DNA from: Haloterrigena salina JCM 13891
Lineage (GTDB): Archaea; Halobacteriota; Halobacteria; Halobacteriales; Natrialbaceae
Assembly (NCBI RefSeq): GCF_000337495.1
Contig: NZ_AOIS01000036.1
Coordinates: 81,692 to 145,691 of the forward strand
Direction: 5' to 3'
Length of the DNA: 64,000 nt
Position numbers and translations under genes: made by a program. The notes under the pieces were generated by a model. It was not told the DNA's origin, searched no databases, and saw nothing but the letters and a program-made list of their open reading frames with translations. Of this stretch, positions 1 through 8,180 are shown piece after piece; the first letter of the stretch is position 1, and each line of letters opens with the position of its first letter.

Positions 1-247
1 GGTAGGCCACGACGACGCGGTCCCTCGAGGGCTCCTTGCCGGGGTCGACGTCGCGACCGAGCACCCCGCGCTCTACAAAGTCCAGCCCGAACGCGAGGTA
101 GATGATCGCGAACGCCGTCGTCGTGAGGACGCCGCCGATGAAGCCGCCGCCGGGGAGGTTGTGGCCCTCGACGAACAGCGAGATCGAGACGACGAGGATG
201 ATCGGGACGACCACGCGAGCGGTCGTGCGCATGACGACGGTCGTCAC
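1..247 (-). CDS. mnhB: Na+/H+ antiporter subunit MnhB (MrpB), partial at window edge
   Basis: The N-terminal 82 residues are visible and the rest lies beyond the left edge. The sequence has a hydrophobic first helix followed by GHNLPGGGF, the hallmark of the MnhB/MrpB domain, and a second hydrophobic segment. MrpB is a membrane subunit of the multi-subunit Mrp sodium/proton antiporter. I chose the GTG at 247 because it overlaps the stop of mnhA in a GTGA arrangement, typical of translational coupling; an ATG at 232 is the alternative. It is the next gene of the same minus-strand operon as mnhA. Confidence 0.9.
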   Translation of the reverse strand, partial: MTTVVMRTTARVVVPIILVVSISLFVEGHNLPGGGFIGGVLTTTAFAIIYLAFGLDFVERGVLGRDVDPGKEPSRDRVVVAY

Positions 248-2604
248 TCGTCGTCACCTCCCGACCGCATCACGATCAGCGTCAGGATCGAGATCGCGGC
301 CATCGCGACCACGACGAGTTCGCCCATCGTGTCGAAGCCGCGAAAGTCCACGAGGGTGACGTTGACGATGTTCGTTCCGCCGCCCTCCGGGACGGCCTGT
401 TCGGCGTAGACGCGGGCGATATCCGTCGAGCCCTCGGGACGGGCGTCGGTCGTGACGAGGACCGTGATGAAGGCGGTCGCGCCGACGGCCAGCGAGACGA
501 CGGCGTCGCGGGCGTACTTGCCGAGGCTGACCTCGTAGTACTCGGGGATCTCCTCGATCACCAGCAGGAAGATCAGGAGCACGAGCGTCTCGACGACCAG
601 CTGGGTCAGCGCGAGGTCGGGCGCGCTCGCGAGGATGTAGAAGATGGCGACCATAAAGCCCAGGATCGACAGCGTGAGGACGCCGGCGATGTGGGAGTCG
701 GAGAGTGCGACCGCGAGCCCCGCAACGACGGCGACGAGCAGGACGAGCGCGACCGCGGGCGCGGCGTCGAAGTCGATGAGCTCCGACGAGGCGACGGTGC
801 CGGCCGCGACGAACCCAGCGAGCGCCAGCCCGCAGGTGCCCAGCAACGTCCACGTCGCGTACGTCCGGAGCAACCCGTTGTGGATGCGGTCGCCGACCAG
901 GGCGCCGCCGCCGGTGAGACCGCCGACGATCGCGTCGTACCACCAGTTCGCGGCGATCAGCGGGGCCGCGTCCAGCGCCGCGTTGAGTCCATCGTGAATC
1001 CGGTCGTAGAACGGGTAGGCGGCCAGTCCGAGCACGATGGTGATCGCGCTCATCCCCACCGGCGGGGAGTAGGACGTCGGGAGACTGACGTGCATTTCGT
1101 GGTGCTCGAGGGCGGTCGCGTCGAGGCCAGACTGGACGATCACGTCGACGGCGAGTTGCGGTTCGACGCTGACGACGGCGGCCAGGAGCGCCAGCACGCC
1201 CGGCGCGACGACCAGCGTGGTCGACGGGCGGTGGACGTGCCCGAGGGCATCGGGCCGGTCGCCGAAGAACAGCGAGAGAAAGCGCAGCGAGTAGAGGACG
1301 GTGAAGACGCTCCCGAAGACGGCGACGGCGGGGTAGAGCACACCGAGCACGCCGATATCGTGGTGGTGGCTCGCCTCGACGGCCGCCTCGAACAGCAGTT
1401 CCTTCGAGTAGAAGCCGTTGAACGGCGGAATGCCGGCCATACTCAGCGCGACGATTACCGTGATGATCGCCGTGACCGGGAGGTCGTGACGGAGACCACC
1501 GAGGTTGTCGATGTTGCGGGTGCCGGCCTCGTGGGCGACGATTCCGGCCACGAGGAACAGCGCCGCCTTGAACAGGGCGTGGTTGAGCAGGTGGAAGACG
1601 CCGGTCTCGGCGCCGTAGATCGAGGTGAAGCCGAAGCCGGCGACCATCAGCCCGAGGTGGCTCGCCGTCGAGTAGGCCAGCAGTTCCTTGATGTCCGTCG
1701 CAGCGACGGCCATGATCGCGCAGACGGTCATCGTCGTCAGGCCGAGCGTCGCGAACAGGAACAGCCACTCCTCGCCGACGAGGATGGGTCGCATCCGCCC
1801 GATGAAGTAGACGCCGACCTTCACCATCGTCGCGGAGTGGAGGAAGGCCGAGACGGGCGTCGGCGCCGCCATCGCGTTGGGCAGCCAGAAGTGCAGCGGA
1901 ACCTGGGCCGACTTGGTCCCCGCGCCGATCGCGAGCAGGGCGAGCACCGGCAGGAACAGCCCTTGCTCGCGGAGGCCCTCGGCCATCGCCTCGGGGGTCT
2001 CGAGCATCGCGGCCAGATTGAAGGCGGCGTCGGGGCCGACGACGTCGCCGGCGACGATCGACAGCAAGAGCAGCCCCACGAGCAGGAAGAGGCCGCCGCC
2101 GACGGTGATGAACATCGCCATCCGAGAGGCGTACTGCGAGGAGTCGTCGGCCGTGTAGTGGCCGATCAGGACGAACGAACAGAGGCTGGTGAGTTCCCAG
2201 AAGAGGAAGATCGCGATCAGGTCGGCCGCCAGCGCGACGCCGACGATCGAGCCCATGAACGCCAGTAACGCGGTGTAGAAGCGAGCGAGGTGGGGTTCGC
2301 CGTGCATGTACGCCGGCGAGTAGAGGAAGATGAGCGTCCCGATACCGCAGGCTAACATCGCGAACAGCAGTCCCCAGCCGTCGAGATAGAAGCGCAGAGC
2401 GACGTCGAGCGACGGGATCCACTCGAGGCCGACGGTGCCCTCGGTGCCGCGCTGGCTCGCCAGCAGGAGGAAACTCGCCAGCGCGACCGCTACGCCGGCG
2501 TAGCCGGTCCGCTCGCCGAGCAGACGGTACAGGACGGGCGTGCTCACAGCGGCGACGAAGGGGAGGGCGACGGCAGCCAGCACTACCGACAACTCTGGCG
2601 GCAT
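244..2604 (-). CDS. mnhA: Mrp-type Na+/H+ antiporter large subunit MnhA
   Basis: This 786-aa polytopic membrane protein is the large, proton-pumping NuoL-like subunit of an Mrp antiporter, which exchanges cytoplasmic Na+ for H+. It has the family's conserved lysine helix (GTKSAQVPLHFWLPNAM, about residues 230-247) and HLLNHALFKAALF further on. The C-terminal part, from about residue 610, carries the MbhD/MbhE-type helices and ends in the FDTMGELVV motif typical of fused MrpA proteins. It overlaps mnhB by 4 nt. A TTTAAGTAC element about 25-30 nt upstream of the ATG could be its TATA box. Such antiporters support sodium homeostasis in haloarchaea. Confidence 0.95.
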   Translation of the reverse strand: MPPELSVVLAAVALPFVAAVSTPVLYRLLGERTGYAGVAVALASFLLLASQRGTEGTVGLEWIPSLDVALRFYLDGWGLLFAMLACGIGTLIFLYSPAYMHGEPHLARFYTALLAFMGSIVGVALAADLIAIFLFWELTSLCSFVLIGHYTADDSSQYASRMAMFITVGGGLFLLVGLLLLSIVAGDVVGPDAAFNLAAMLETPEAMAEGLREQGLFLPVLALLAIGAGTKSAQVPLHFWLPNAMAAPTPVSAFLHSATMVKVGVYFIGRMRPILVGEEWLFLFATLGLTTMTVCAIMAVAATDIKELLAYSTASHLGLMVAGFGFTSIYGAETGVFHLLNHALFKAALFLVAGIVAHEAGTRNIDNLGGLRHDLPVTAIITVIVALSMAGIPPFNGFYSKELLFEAAVEASHHHDIGVLGVLYPAVAVFGSVFTVLYSLRFLSLFFGDRPDALGHVHRPSTTLVVAPGVLALLAAVVSVEPQLAVDVIVQSGLDATALEHHEMHVSLPTSYSPPVGMSAITIVLGLAAYPFYDRIHDGLNAALDAAPLIAANWWYDAIVGGLTGGGALVGDRIHNGLLRTYATWTLLGTCGLALAGFVAAGTVASSELIDFDAAPAVALVLLVAVVAGLAVALSDSHIAGVLTLSILGFMVAIFYILASAPDLALTQLVVETLVLLIFLLVIEEIPEYYEVSLGKYARDAVVSLAVGATAFITVLVTTDARPEGSTDIARVYAEQAVPEGGGTNIVNVTLVDFRGFDTMGELVVVAMAAISILTLIVMRSGGDDE

Positions 2605-2828
2605 CTAGTTTTGCTAATCTACCGAGACGGCGTACTTAAATCGTCGCCTTTCGGTTCCTATTCCGGTCGTCGTCGGTAGATTACAGGGCTGTCGCGGCTG
2701 GAATCGGCAGTTGGTCGCCGTTACCGAGTCGGTCGAAATCGCGAGTCGAGCGGCAACGAGCGCTCGAGACGGTCGACGGTCTTGGCGAGTCGAGCGACGA
2801 TCGCGATCGGTCCGATACAGCGGGACGT

Positions 2829-3161
2829 TCACCACCGTTCGATACGGTACGGCCCGTCGACCGTCTCGAACCGATCGATCCCGAGCACTCGGTCCGCCTC
2901 GCGGAGGGCCCGCCGTCCGGTCGCTTCGGCCGCGGTCGCGTCGTCGCCGTGGAGCGTCAGCCGACAGTCGATCGTCACCGCCAACCCGTCGTCGCCCGCG
3001 TCGACCGCGCCGAGTTCCCTGACGTCGGCGTACCGGACGGTCGCGAGCGACTCGAGGACCTCCTGTGTGGCGACGGCCAGTTCGCCGCCGCGCTCGAGGG
3101 GGACGTCGATCCGAAGGGTCGCCGCCGCGATGCGTTCGGTGACGGTGTCGCGCTCGCTCAT
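2829..3161 (-). CDS. Small conserved-looking hypothetical protein
   Basis: A 110-aa soluble acidic protein with no signal peptide or membrane segment that I can see. It alternates short predicted strands (TLRIDVPL, AVTIDCRLTLHG) with helices, giving an alpha/beta pattern, and ends in a basic-aromatic tail (YRIERW). I do not recognise the family. It lies 64 nt downstream of tenA on the same strand, so the two may be co-transcribed, but nothing in the sequence ties it to thiamine metabolism. Codon usage and acidity match neighbouring real genes, and the reverse-strand readings look like shadows. Confidence 0.7.
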   Translation of the reverse strand: MSERDTVTERIAAATLRIDVPLERGGELAVATQEVLESLATVRYADVRELGAVDAGDDGLAVTIDCRLTLHGDDATAAEATGRRALREADRVLGIDRFETVDGPYRIERW

Positions 3162-3225
3162 AGGCGACGGTTAGGACACCGACAGTATGACCCCAACGGT
3201 CCGACCGTCTCTGTCGCGGCCGCGG

Positions 3226-3885
3226 TCAGAGCCCCCAGTCCTCGCGGGTGTAGGCCATCTCCCAAAACCGGTACTCGAGTTTGGCGCTCGTCAGGAACGC
3301 CTCGCGCATCGCGTCGTGCTCGCCCGGATACCGCTCGCCGCAGTCGTCGACGAACTCTCGACACCACGCGGTCGCCTCGCGGAACTCCTCGCCCGTGTAC
3401 AGCTCGATGAAGGGCGTGTACCGGTGGTCCTCCTCGGCGAGGTCGGCCATGTGTTCCGCGACGTCGAGATACCCCTGCATGCAGGGGTAGAGCGCCGCGG
3501 CGATCTCGGCGATCGACCCCTCGTAGGCGGTTCGCACGAGGAAGTTCGTGTAGGCGTGGCAGGTCGGCGCCTTCTCGACGGCCTCGAGTTCCTCGGGGGA
3601 GATGCCGTAGTCGGCGGCGAACTCCCGGTGGAGATCCATCTCGTGGTCCAGGACCTCGTGGGCGACCCCCAACAGGTGGGTCATCGTCGCCTCGTCGCGG
3701 GCCTTCGTGCCCGCGATCGAGAACACCCGCGCGTAGTCGAGCAAGTACCGGTAGTCCTGTTTCACCCAGTGCTGAAAGGCGTCTTCGTCCAACGTCCCCG
3801 CCGCGAGCTCGCGCACGAACGGGTGGTCCTTCTGTGCCGCCCAGACGTCCGCTCCCGCCTCGAGTAATCGGTCGCTGAAAGCCAT
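3226..3885 (-). CDS. tenA: TenA family thiaminase II / aminopyrimidine aminohydrolase
   Basis: This 219-aa all-helical protein matches TenA, which hydrolyses aminopyrimidine breakdown products of thiamine for salvage. Key residues sit at the same numbers as in the Bacillus enzyme: Asp44 (VKQDYRYL), the nucleophile Cys135 (ALYPCMQGY) and Glu204, close to the family's Glu205. Length is normal for the family. A TTATTTATAATA element about 30 nt upstream of the ATG is a good TATA box, and directly upstream of it lies a perfect dyad (3928-3946) that could be the operator of a thiamine regulator. I looked for a TPP riboswitch and saw none. Confidence 0.95.
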   Translation of the reverse strand: MAFSDRLLEAGADVWAAQKDHPFVRELAAGTLDEDAFQHWVKQDYRYLLDYARVFSIAGTKARDEATMTHLLGVAHEVLDHEMDLHREFAADYGISPEELEAVEKAPTCHAYTNFLVRTAYEGSIAEIAAALYPCMQGYLDVAEHMADLAEEDHRYTPFIELYTGEEFREATAWCREFVDDCGERYPGEHDAMREAFLTSAKLEYRFWEMAYTREDWGL

Positions 3886-4301
3886 CTCGAATCGACGCTG
3901 ACGGACAGCATGCTATTATAAATAACCGATACAACCCGATTGTATCCGAAGAGCGACTCGCCATTGCGTCTGACTCGGGGAACTGGCCGGAGAATCGACT
4001 CGAGGGGTGTCAAAGCAAAGTGAGAGGATACACGCCGGGAGTGGATCGCTCGGTGGGGGACGAGCGGTTTGGGGAGCAGTCCCGGCGTGCTGGGTGAGAG
4101 GCAACTCGGTGTGCCGCTGTCGGTCTGGGGAGTGTTGACAACGGTGCCGACGATCGTCGGCGCCTAATACTCCGTTCCGATTACTCATAAATTTTCTGTA
4201 TGCTGTGGAGTATTTTATACGGGTGCGAGGAACAGGACTCGAGGGGCGTTTGACACGCGATTGGCGGGGAAGAAATCGTAATCGAACCGCTCGCTGGCCG
4301 C
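3886..4301. other. Intergenic region between tenA and elp3
   Basis: No convincing gene is visible in these 416 nt. The region holds the tenA promoter and dyad on the left. Around 4146-4161 there is a perfect 16-bp palindrome (GCCGACGATCGTCGGC). At 4189-4222 an AT-rich stretch contains a TATTTTATAC element that could work as a TATA box on either strand. A 90-codon minus-strand frame starts at 4188 under that element, but its composition looks like non-coding shadow. Confidence 0.5.
3928..3946 (-). promoter_or_regulatory. Candidate operator dyad upstream of tenA TATA box
   Basis: GATACAA and TTGTATC form a perfect 7-bp inverted repeat separated by 5 nt. It ends a few bases upstream of the TTATTTATAAT element (about 3914-3925) that would drive tenA on the minus strand. 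The position suits an activator or repressor site next to BRE/TATA. The binding protein is unknown; archaeal ThiR-type regulators are a possibility. Confidence 0.5.
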
Positions 4302-5963
4302 TTAGAGTCGCTTACTGACGTACGGCCCGTCCTGGTGGTAGCCGAGTTTCTCCCGGTAGTACTCCCGGGCGCCGATTCCGGAGATGACGCTGACCTTGTC
4401 GTAGCCGGCGTCGGCGGCGAGTTCCTCGGCGCGGGCCATGAGTCGGCGGCCGTAGCCGCGGTGTTGATGCTGGTCCGTTGCTCCCTCGTCGCCGACTGTG
4501 ACTTCGCTGCCGTAGACGTGCAGTTCGCGCACGAGCGCGGTGTTCTCGAGTTCCGGTCGGACGGGATCGTTGGGGAACCGCAGGCGGCAGAAGCCGACGA
4601 GGAGGTCCTGGTCGAAGTCCTCGAAGGAGATGAAGTGTTCCGTCCCGCCGCAGGCGTCGTAGGTCATCACGTCGAGTTCGACGTTCTCGGGCGTCTCGTC
4701 GTTCATCCCGGCTTCGCGACAGCGGATGCACTCACAGGTCCAGTCGTGGTCGTCCATCCGCTTGCGGGCGAGTTGCCGGAGGTTCGACTTCCAGACGCCG
4801 GCGTCGATGTAGTCCGCCGGGATGTCCCGCTGGACGCGCTGCAGGCGCGTGTAGCGGGGGATCATATCCTTGATCTCGGCGACCAGTTCGGCGGCCTCGT
4901 CGTTGTCGAGCGGGTCGAACTCGCCGTTGTGCCACCAGTCGTAGGTCGCCGTCCCGCGGACGATCAGCGTCGGATAGATCTTCAGGTAGTCAGGCTTCCA
5001 GGCCTCCTCCTCGAAGATTCGGCGGAAGTCCTCGAGGCACATCTCCTTGCTCATCCCGGGCTGGCCGGGCATCATGTGGAAGCCGACCTTGAACGCCGAA
5101 TCCCGCAGTCGCTGGTTGGCCTCCATCGACTCCTGGACGCCGTGGCCGCGGTGCATTTCCCGATTTATGCGCTCGTAGGTGGTCTGGACGCCGACCTCGA
5201 CTTTCGTCCCGCCGAGATCGAGCATGCGGTCGATCTGCTCGGGGTCACACCAGTCGGGCTTGGTCTCGAACGTGGTGCCGATGTTTCGGACGTCCGCGGT
5301 CTCGTTTTCGGCGATGACGTCCTCGACGTACTTCCAGTCGTACTCCTCGGGATCCTGCGCGAAGCTCTCGCCCTCGGCCGGTTCGGGCTCCTTCTCGACG
5401 TCGTAGTCGTTCATCGCCTCGAGGGCCCGCTTGACGAACCACTCCTGGTAGTCGTGGCTCCGGGCGGTCATCGTGCCGCCCATCAGGATCAGTTCGACCT
5501 TGTCGACGGGGTGGCCGATCTCGCGTAGTTGCTCCAAGCGCAGCGTCACCTGCCCGTAGGGGTCGTAATCGTTCTGGACTCCGCGGGCGGCCGCGGGCTC
5601 CTCGCCGGTGTAGCTCTGGGAGGAGGAGAACTCCGAGTCGGGGCCGCCGGGGCAGTAGAGACACTTCCCGTGGGGACACCGCTCGGGCGAGGTCATGATC
5701 GCGACCGGCGAGACGCCCGACGCGGTGCGGACGGGCTTGCGCTGGAGGACCGCCTCGAGATCCTCGCGGTACTCCTGGGGCGCGTAGTCGAGCAGTTCGG
5801 AGTTCTTCGGCACCTTCGGCGCCGAGTGTTCCGAACAGGCCTCGAGTTTGGCTTTCTCGACCTCGTCGCGCTCGATCTCGCCGTTGACGATCCGCTCGAC
5901 GAGCGTCTCGCAGACCCGCTCGAACGCTTCGGTTTCGGTCGGTTCGGGCGTCTCGGTACTCAC
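4302..5963 (-). CDS. elp3: tRNA uridine-34 carboxymethyl radical SAM/GNAT enzyme Elp3
   Basis: A 553-aa Elp3, which installs the carboxymethyl-type modification on the wobble uridine (U34) of tRNAs. The radical SAM cluster cysteines are visible as CPHGKCLYC, at Cys96, Cys101 and Cys104. The central part carries the family's MGGTMTARSHDYQ segment and the VEVGVQTTYERIN strand. The C-terminal GNAT acetyltransferase domain (about 390-553) contains the HQHRGYGRRLM acetyl-CoA loop. Length is normal for archaeal single-subunit Elp3. It stands alone, flanked by intergenic DNA on both sides. Confidence 0.97.
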   Translation of the reverse strand: MSTETPEPTETEAFERVCETLVERIVNGEIERDEVEKAKLEACSEHSAPKVPKNSELLDYAPQEYREDLEAVLQRKPVRTASGVSPVAIMTSPERCPHGKCLYCPGGPDSEFSSSQSYTGEEPAAARGVQNDYDPYGQVTLRLEQLREIGHPVDKVELILMGGTMTARSHDYQEWFVKRALEAMNDYDVEKEPEPAEGESFAQDPEEYDWKYVEDVIAENETADVRNIGTTFETKPDWCDPEQIDRMLDLGGTKVEVGVQTTYERINREMHRGHGVQESMEANQRLRDSAFKVGFHMMPGQPGMSKEMCLEDFRRIFEEEAWKPDYLKIYPTLIVRGTATYDWWHNGEFDPLDNDEAAELVAEIKDMIPRYTRLQRVQRDIPADYIDAGVWKSNLRQLARKRMDDHDWTCECIRCREAGMNDETPENVELDVMTYDACGGTEHFISFEDFDQDLLVGFCRLRFPNDPVRPELENTALVRELHVYGSEVTVGDEGATDQHQHRGYGRRLMARAEELAADAGYDKVSVISGIGAREYYREKLGYHQDGPYVSKRL

Positions 5964-6107
5964 TGTACGTCTTTCGTCGCCGTTCGTGAATAAGCGTGTC
6001 GGACTCGCGAATCCGCGCTCGAGCGATTCGGGTCGGTGCGGATCGTCTCGACTCGAGACGGTCGGCGACGCGATCGGTCTCGGTCGATCGAAAAGCAGGA
6101 ATGTCGG

Positions 6108-7985
6108 CTACCGACCGAACAGCCGCCTGAAGAAACTCCGTCCGCTCGGTCGCTCCGCGAGCATCACCGAGCAGTCGACCTCGTTGACGACGTCTAAGTG
6201 CAGCGAGCTGGTCACGAGCCGCGAGAGCAGGCCGCGCTCGGTCGCGCCGAGCATGATCGTCGTGTGATCGTCCGCCGCGCGACAGATGGCCTCCTCGACG
6301 TTTCCGGAGTCGTCGACGAGGATCTCGGCGTCGTGGAGGTCGTGGTCGATGGCCCACTCCTCCAAGAACTCCTCGCCGGCGCGGCGGTCGTCGGGGCCGT
6401 CGACGATGTGCAACAGCGAGACGTCGGCGCCGATGGTGTCACTGAGCGTCTTCGCGACCTCGGCGCTCAGGTCCGAGTCCGGACCGCCGGCCGTCGGCAA
6501 CAGGATCCGCGAGGTGTCCAGCCCGCGGTCCTTGACCACGAGGAAGTCACAGGGGAGCTGGCTGGTGAGTTCGCTGATGGGCCGTTCGGCTCGCGCGGCG
6601 TCCCACAGGTTGTTGCCGCCCCAGCCCATCACCACGAGGTCGGCGTGCTCGCGGACGGCGGTGTCGAAGATCTCCTCGAACGAGCGATGGGTGACGACCG
6701 TCGACGTCTCGCTGTCGACGTTGCCGTAGTCGATCGACCCGGTGACGTCCTCGAGCAGGCTCTCGGACTCGTTGACGATCCGGGCGCGCTGTCTGTCGGT
6801 GCCGACCGCCGCCGGCCGGTCGGGCGTCTGGACGACGTGGACGACGTGGACGATCGCCGACTCGCGGGTGCTCGCGAGCGTCGCGGCGAGTTCGACGAGC
6901 CGGGATTCGGTTCGCGGGTTCGCGATGGGGACGACCACCCGGTAGGTGTCGTCGTCGGCGGGCGCGGTCGTCTCGGCCGTGTCGATTATGGGGACGTACG
7001 AGCGCCCGACGACGCTACCGAGGGTCCACTCCTGGATCGAGAGGCGCCGTTCGATCCCCTCGAACCGAGCCGACTCGAGGCGGCGCTCGCTGGTCTGGAA
7101 CCAGTTGACGACGGTCACCAGCAGGATGCCGCCGATGGTGTTGCCCAGTGCCACCGGGAGGACGAAGTGGAAGATGCCCACGTAGAGGGAGAGTTCGCCG
7201 AGGAAGACGGCGAAAGCCATCTCGGTGAAGGAGGTGACGACGTGGAACAGGTTGCCGATCGGAATCGCGAGGAAGGCCATGTAGACGATCAGAATCCGGG
7301 CGACCGTCTCGCGTGCGGCGTACTCCACCCAGACGACGCCGGCGACGATCAGACCGGCGAAGGCCGCCTTGAAGAACAGGTCCAACCACGCGGTCTCCGG
7401 ACCGTGGGTGCCGAGATACAGCGCCGCCTCGAACGCCTCGTCGGAGAAGACGCCGCCCCACGCGAGCACTGCGGCGCCGATCGCGCCGCCGGTGAAGTTG
7501 CCGGCGAGAACGATCGTCCAGTGGCGCAAGAGCGCGGGGATGCTCGCGAGACGCTCGAGGGTGAGCGCCACCGGCGGCAACGTGTTCTCGGTGTACAGTT
7601 GGTAGCCGCCGATGATGATGTAGATGAATCCGAGCGGGTACAACAGCGCGCTCAGGATCGGGTGGCCGTCGGTCGCCCCGTACAGCGAGGCGTACAGCAG
7701 GACCGTGATCGTGATCGCGAAGCCGGCGGCGATGCCGCTGAAGAACAGTTCGCGGCTGCCGGAGGTGACCTCCTCGTCGGCCGCCGCGACGATCCGCTGA
7801 AAGACCTCGTCCGAAGAGAATCGGTCGCGGACGACCGATCCGGCCGCCGGCGCCCCGCTTCGGGAGCGGTCGACGGCCTCGCGGACCCGTTCCGCCTCTG
7901 CGTCGTGGTCGGGGGGCGGTGCCTCCTCTCGTTCCCGGTCGGCGCGGGCGGACTCCGCGCTGCCGGGCTGCTCGTGATCGCTCAT
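6108..7985 (-). CDS. Formate/nitrite transporter (FNT) fused to two universal stress domains
   Basis: This 625-aa protein has three parts. Residues about 1-65 are an acidic, disordered N-terminus. Residues about 65-310 form a six-helix FNT channel domain (helices such as ELFFSGIAAGFAI and LAGNFTGGAIGAAVLAW). After a linker, two UspA folds follow (about 340-480 and 485-610), with VVMGWGGNN and IMLGATERG nucleotide-loop-like segments. FNT proteins conduct small anions such as formate or nitrite; Usp domains bind nucleotides, so the channel may be gated by adenylate state (inference). I chose ATG 7985; an in-frame start at 8054 would add 23 residues of poor quality. It is divergent from crtD. 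Confidence 0.9.
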   Translation of the reverse strand: MSDHEQPGSAESARADREREEAPPPDHDAEAERVREAVDRSRSGAPAAGSVVRDRFSSDEVFQRIVAAADEEVTSGSRELFFSGIAAGFAITITVLLYASLYGATDGHPILSALLYPLGFIYIIIGGYQLYTENTLPPVALTLERLASIPALLRHWTIVLAGNFTGGAIGAAVLAWGGVFSDEAFEAALYLGTHGPETAWLDLFFKAAFAGLIVAGVVWVEYAARETVARILIVYMAFLAIPIGNLFHVVTSFTEMAFAVFLGELSLYVGIFHFVLPVALGNTIGGILLVTVVNWFQTSERRLESARFEGIERRLSIQEWTLGSVVGRSYVPIIDTAETTAPADDDTYRVVVPIANPRTESRLVELAATLASTRESAIVHVVHVVQTPDRPAAVGTDRQRARIVNESESLLEDVTGSIDYGNVDSETSTVVTHRSFEEIFDTAVREHADLVVMGWGGNNLWDAARAERPISELTSQLPCDFLVVKDRGLDTSRILLPTAGGPDSDLSAEVAKTLSDTIGADVSLLHIVDGPDDRRAGEEFLEEWAIDHDLHDAEILVDDSGNVEEAICRAADDHTTIMLGATERGLLSRLVTSSLHLDVVNEVDCSVMLAERPSGRSFFRRLFGR

Positions 7986-8126
7986 AGTCGGGACCGAATC
8001 ACGGAACGAACTAAGCGTTTGGCTTTGAGGACGCTGCGAGTTATCACGCACCAAACCACAATCGACGCACGGACGGTCGCGAACGGGCGCTGGCCGTCGG
8101 ACTCCCCGTCACACGCGGCGGGCCCG

Positions 8127-8139
8127 ACCCTACATGGGT
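8127..8139 (+). promoter_or_regulatory. Dyad ACCC-N5-GGGT upstream of crtD
   Basis: ACCC and GGGT flank five bases, 42 nt upstream of the crtD ATG. The element resembles the outer arms of the Bat-UAS-like site at crtB, but the inner ACTAG core is not conserved. It could be a regulatory site of the carotenoid operon; the evidence is weak. Confidence 0.3.
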
Positions 8140-8180
8140 ATGACATACGCTTTTCACCGTGCCCGCGGTCACGTTCGAGT

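Noticed and set aside
691-2268. 525-codon plus-strand frame across mnhA
   Set aside because: It is antisense to a clear MnhA. Long open frames on the opposite strand are normal at this GC content, and its product is Arg/Asp-rich without any domain.
3916-4188. 90-codon minus-strand frame below a TATA-like element
   Set aside because: Its composition (Pro/Arg/Ser/His-rich, not acidic) is unlike real genes here, and it would run into the tenA promoter. It was kept only as a note under the intergenic region.
3886-4301. TPP riboswitch upstream of tenA
   Set aside because: I looked for the conserved CTGAGA and the ACCTGAT-like elements of the thi box on the minus strand and did not find them.
6198-8180. 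Plus-strand frame running into crtD
   Set aside because: The first 660 codons are antisense to the FNT-Usp gene. The real crtD starts at ATG 8181 with its FAD-binding fold.
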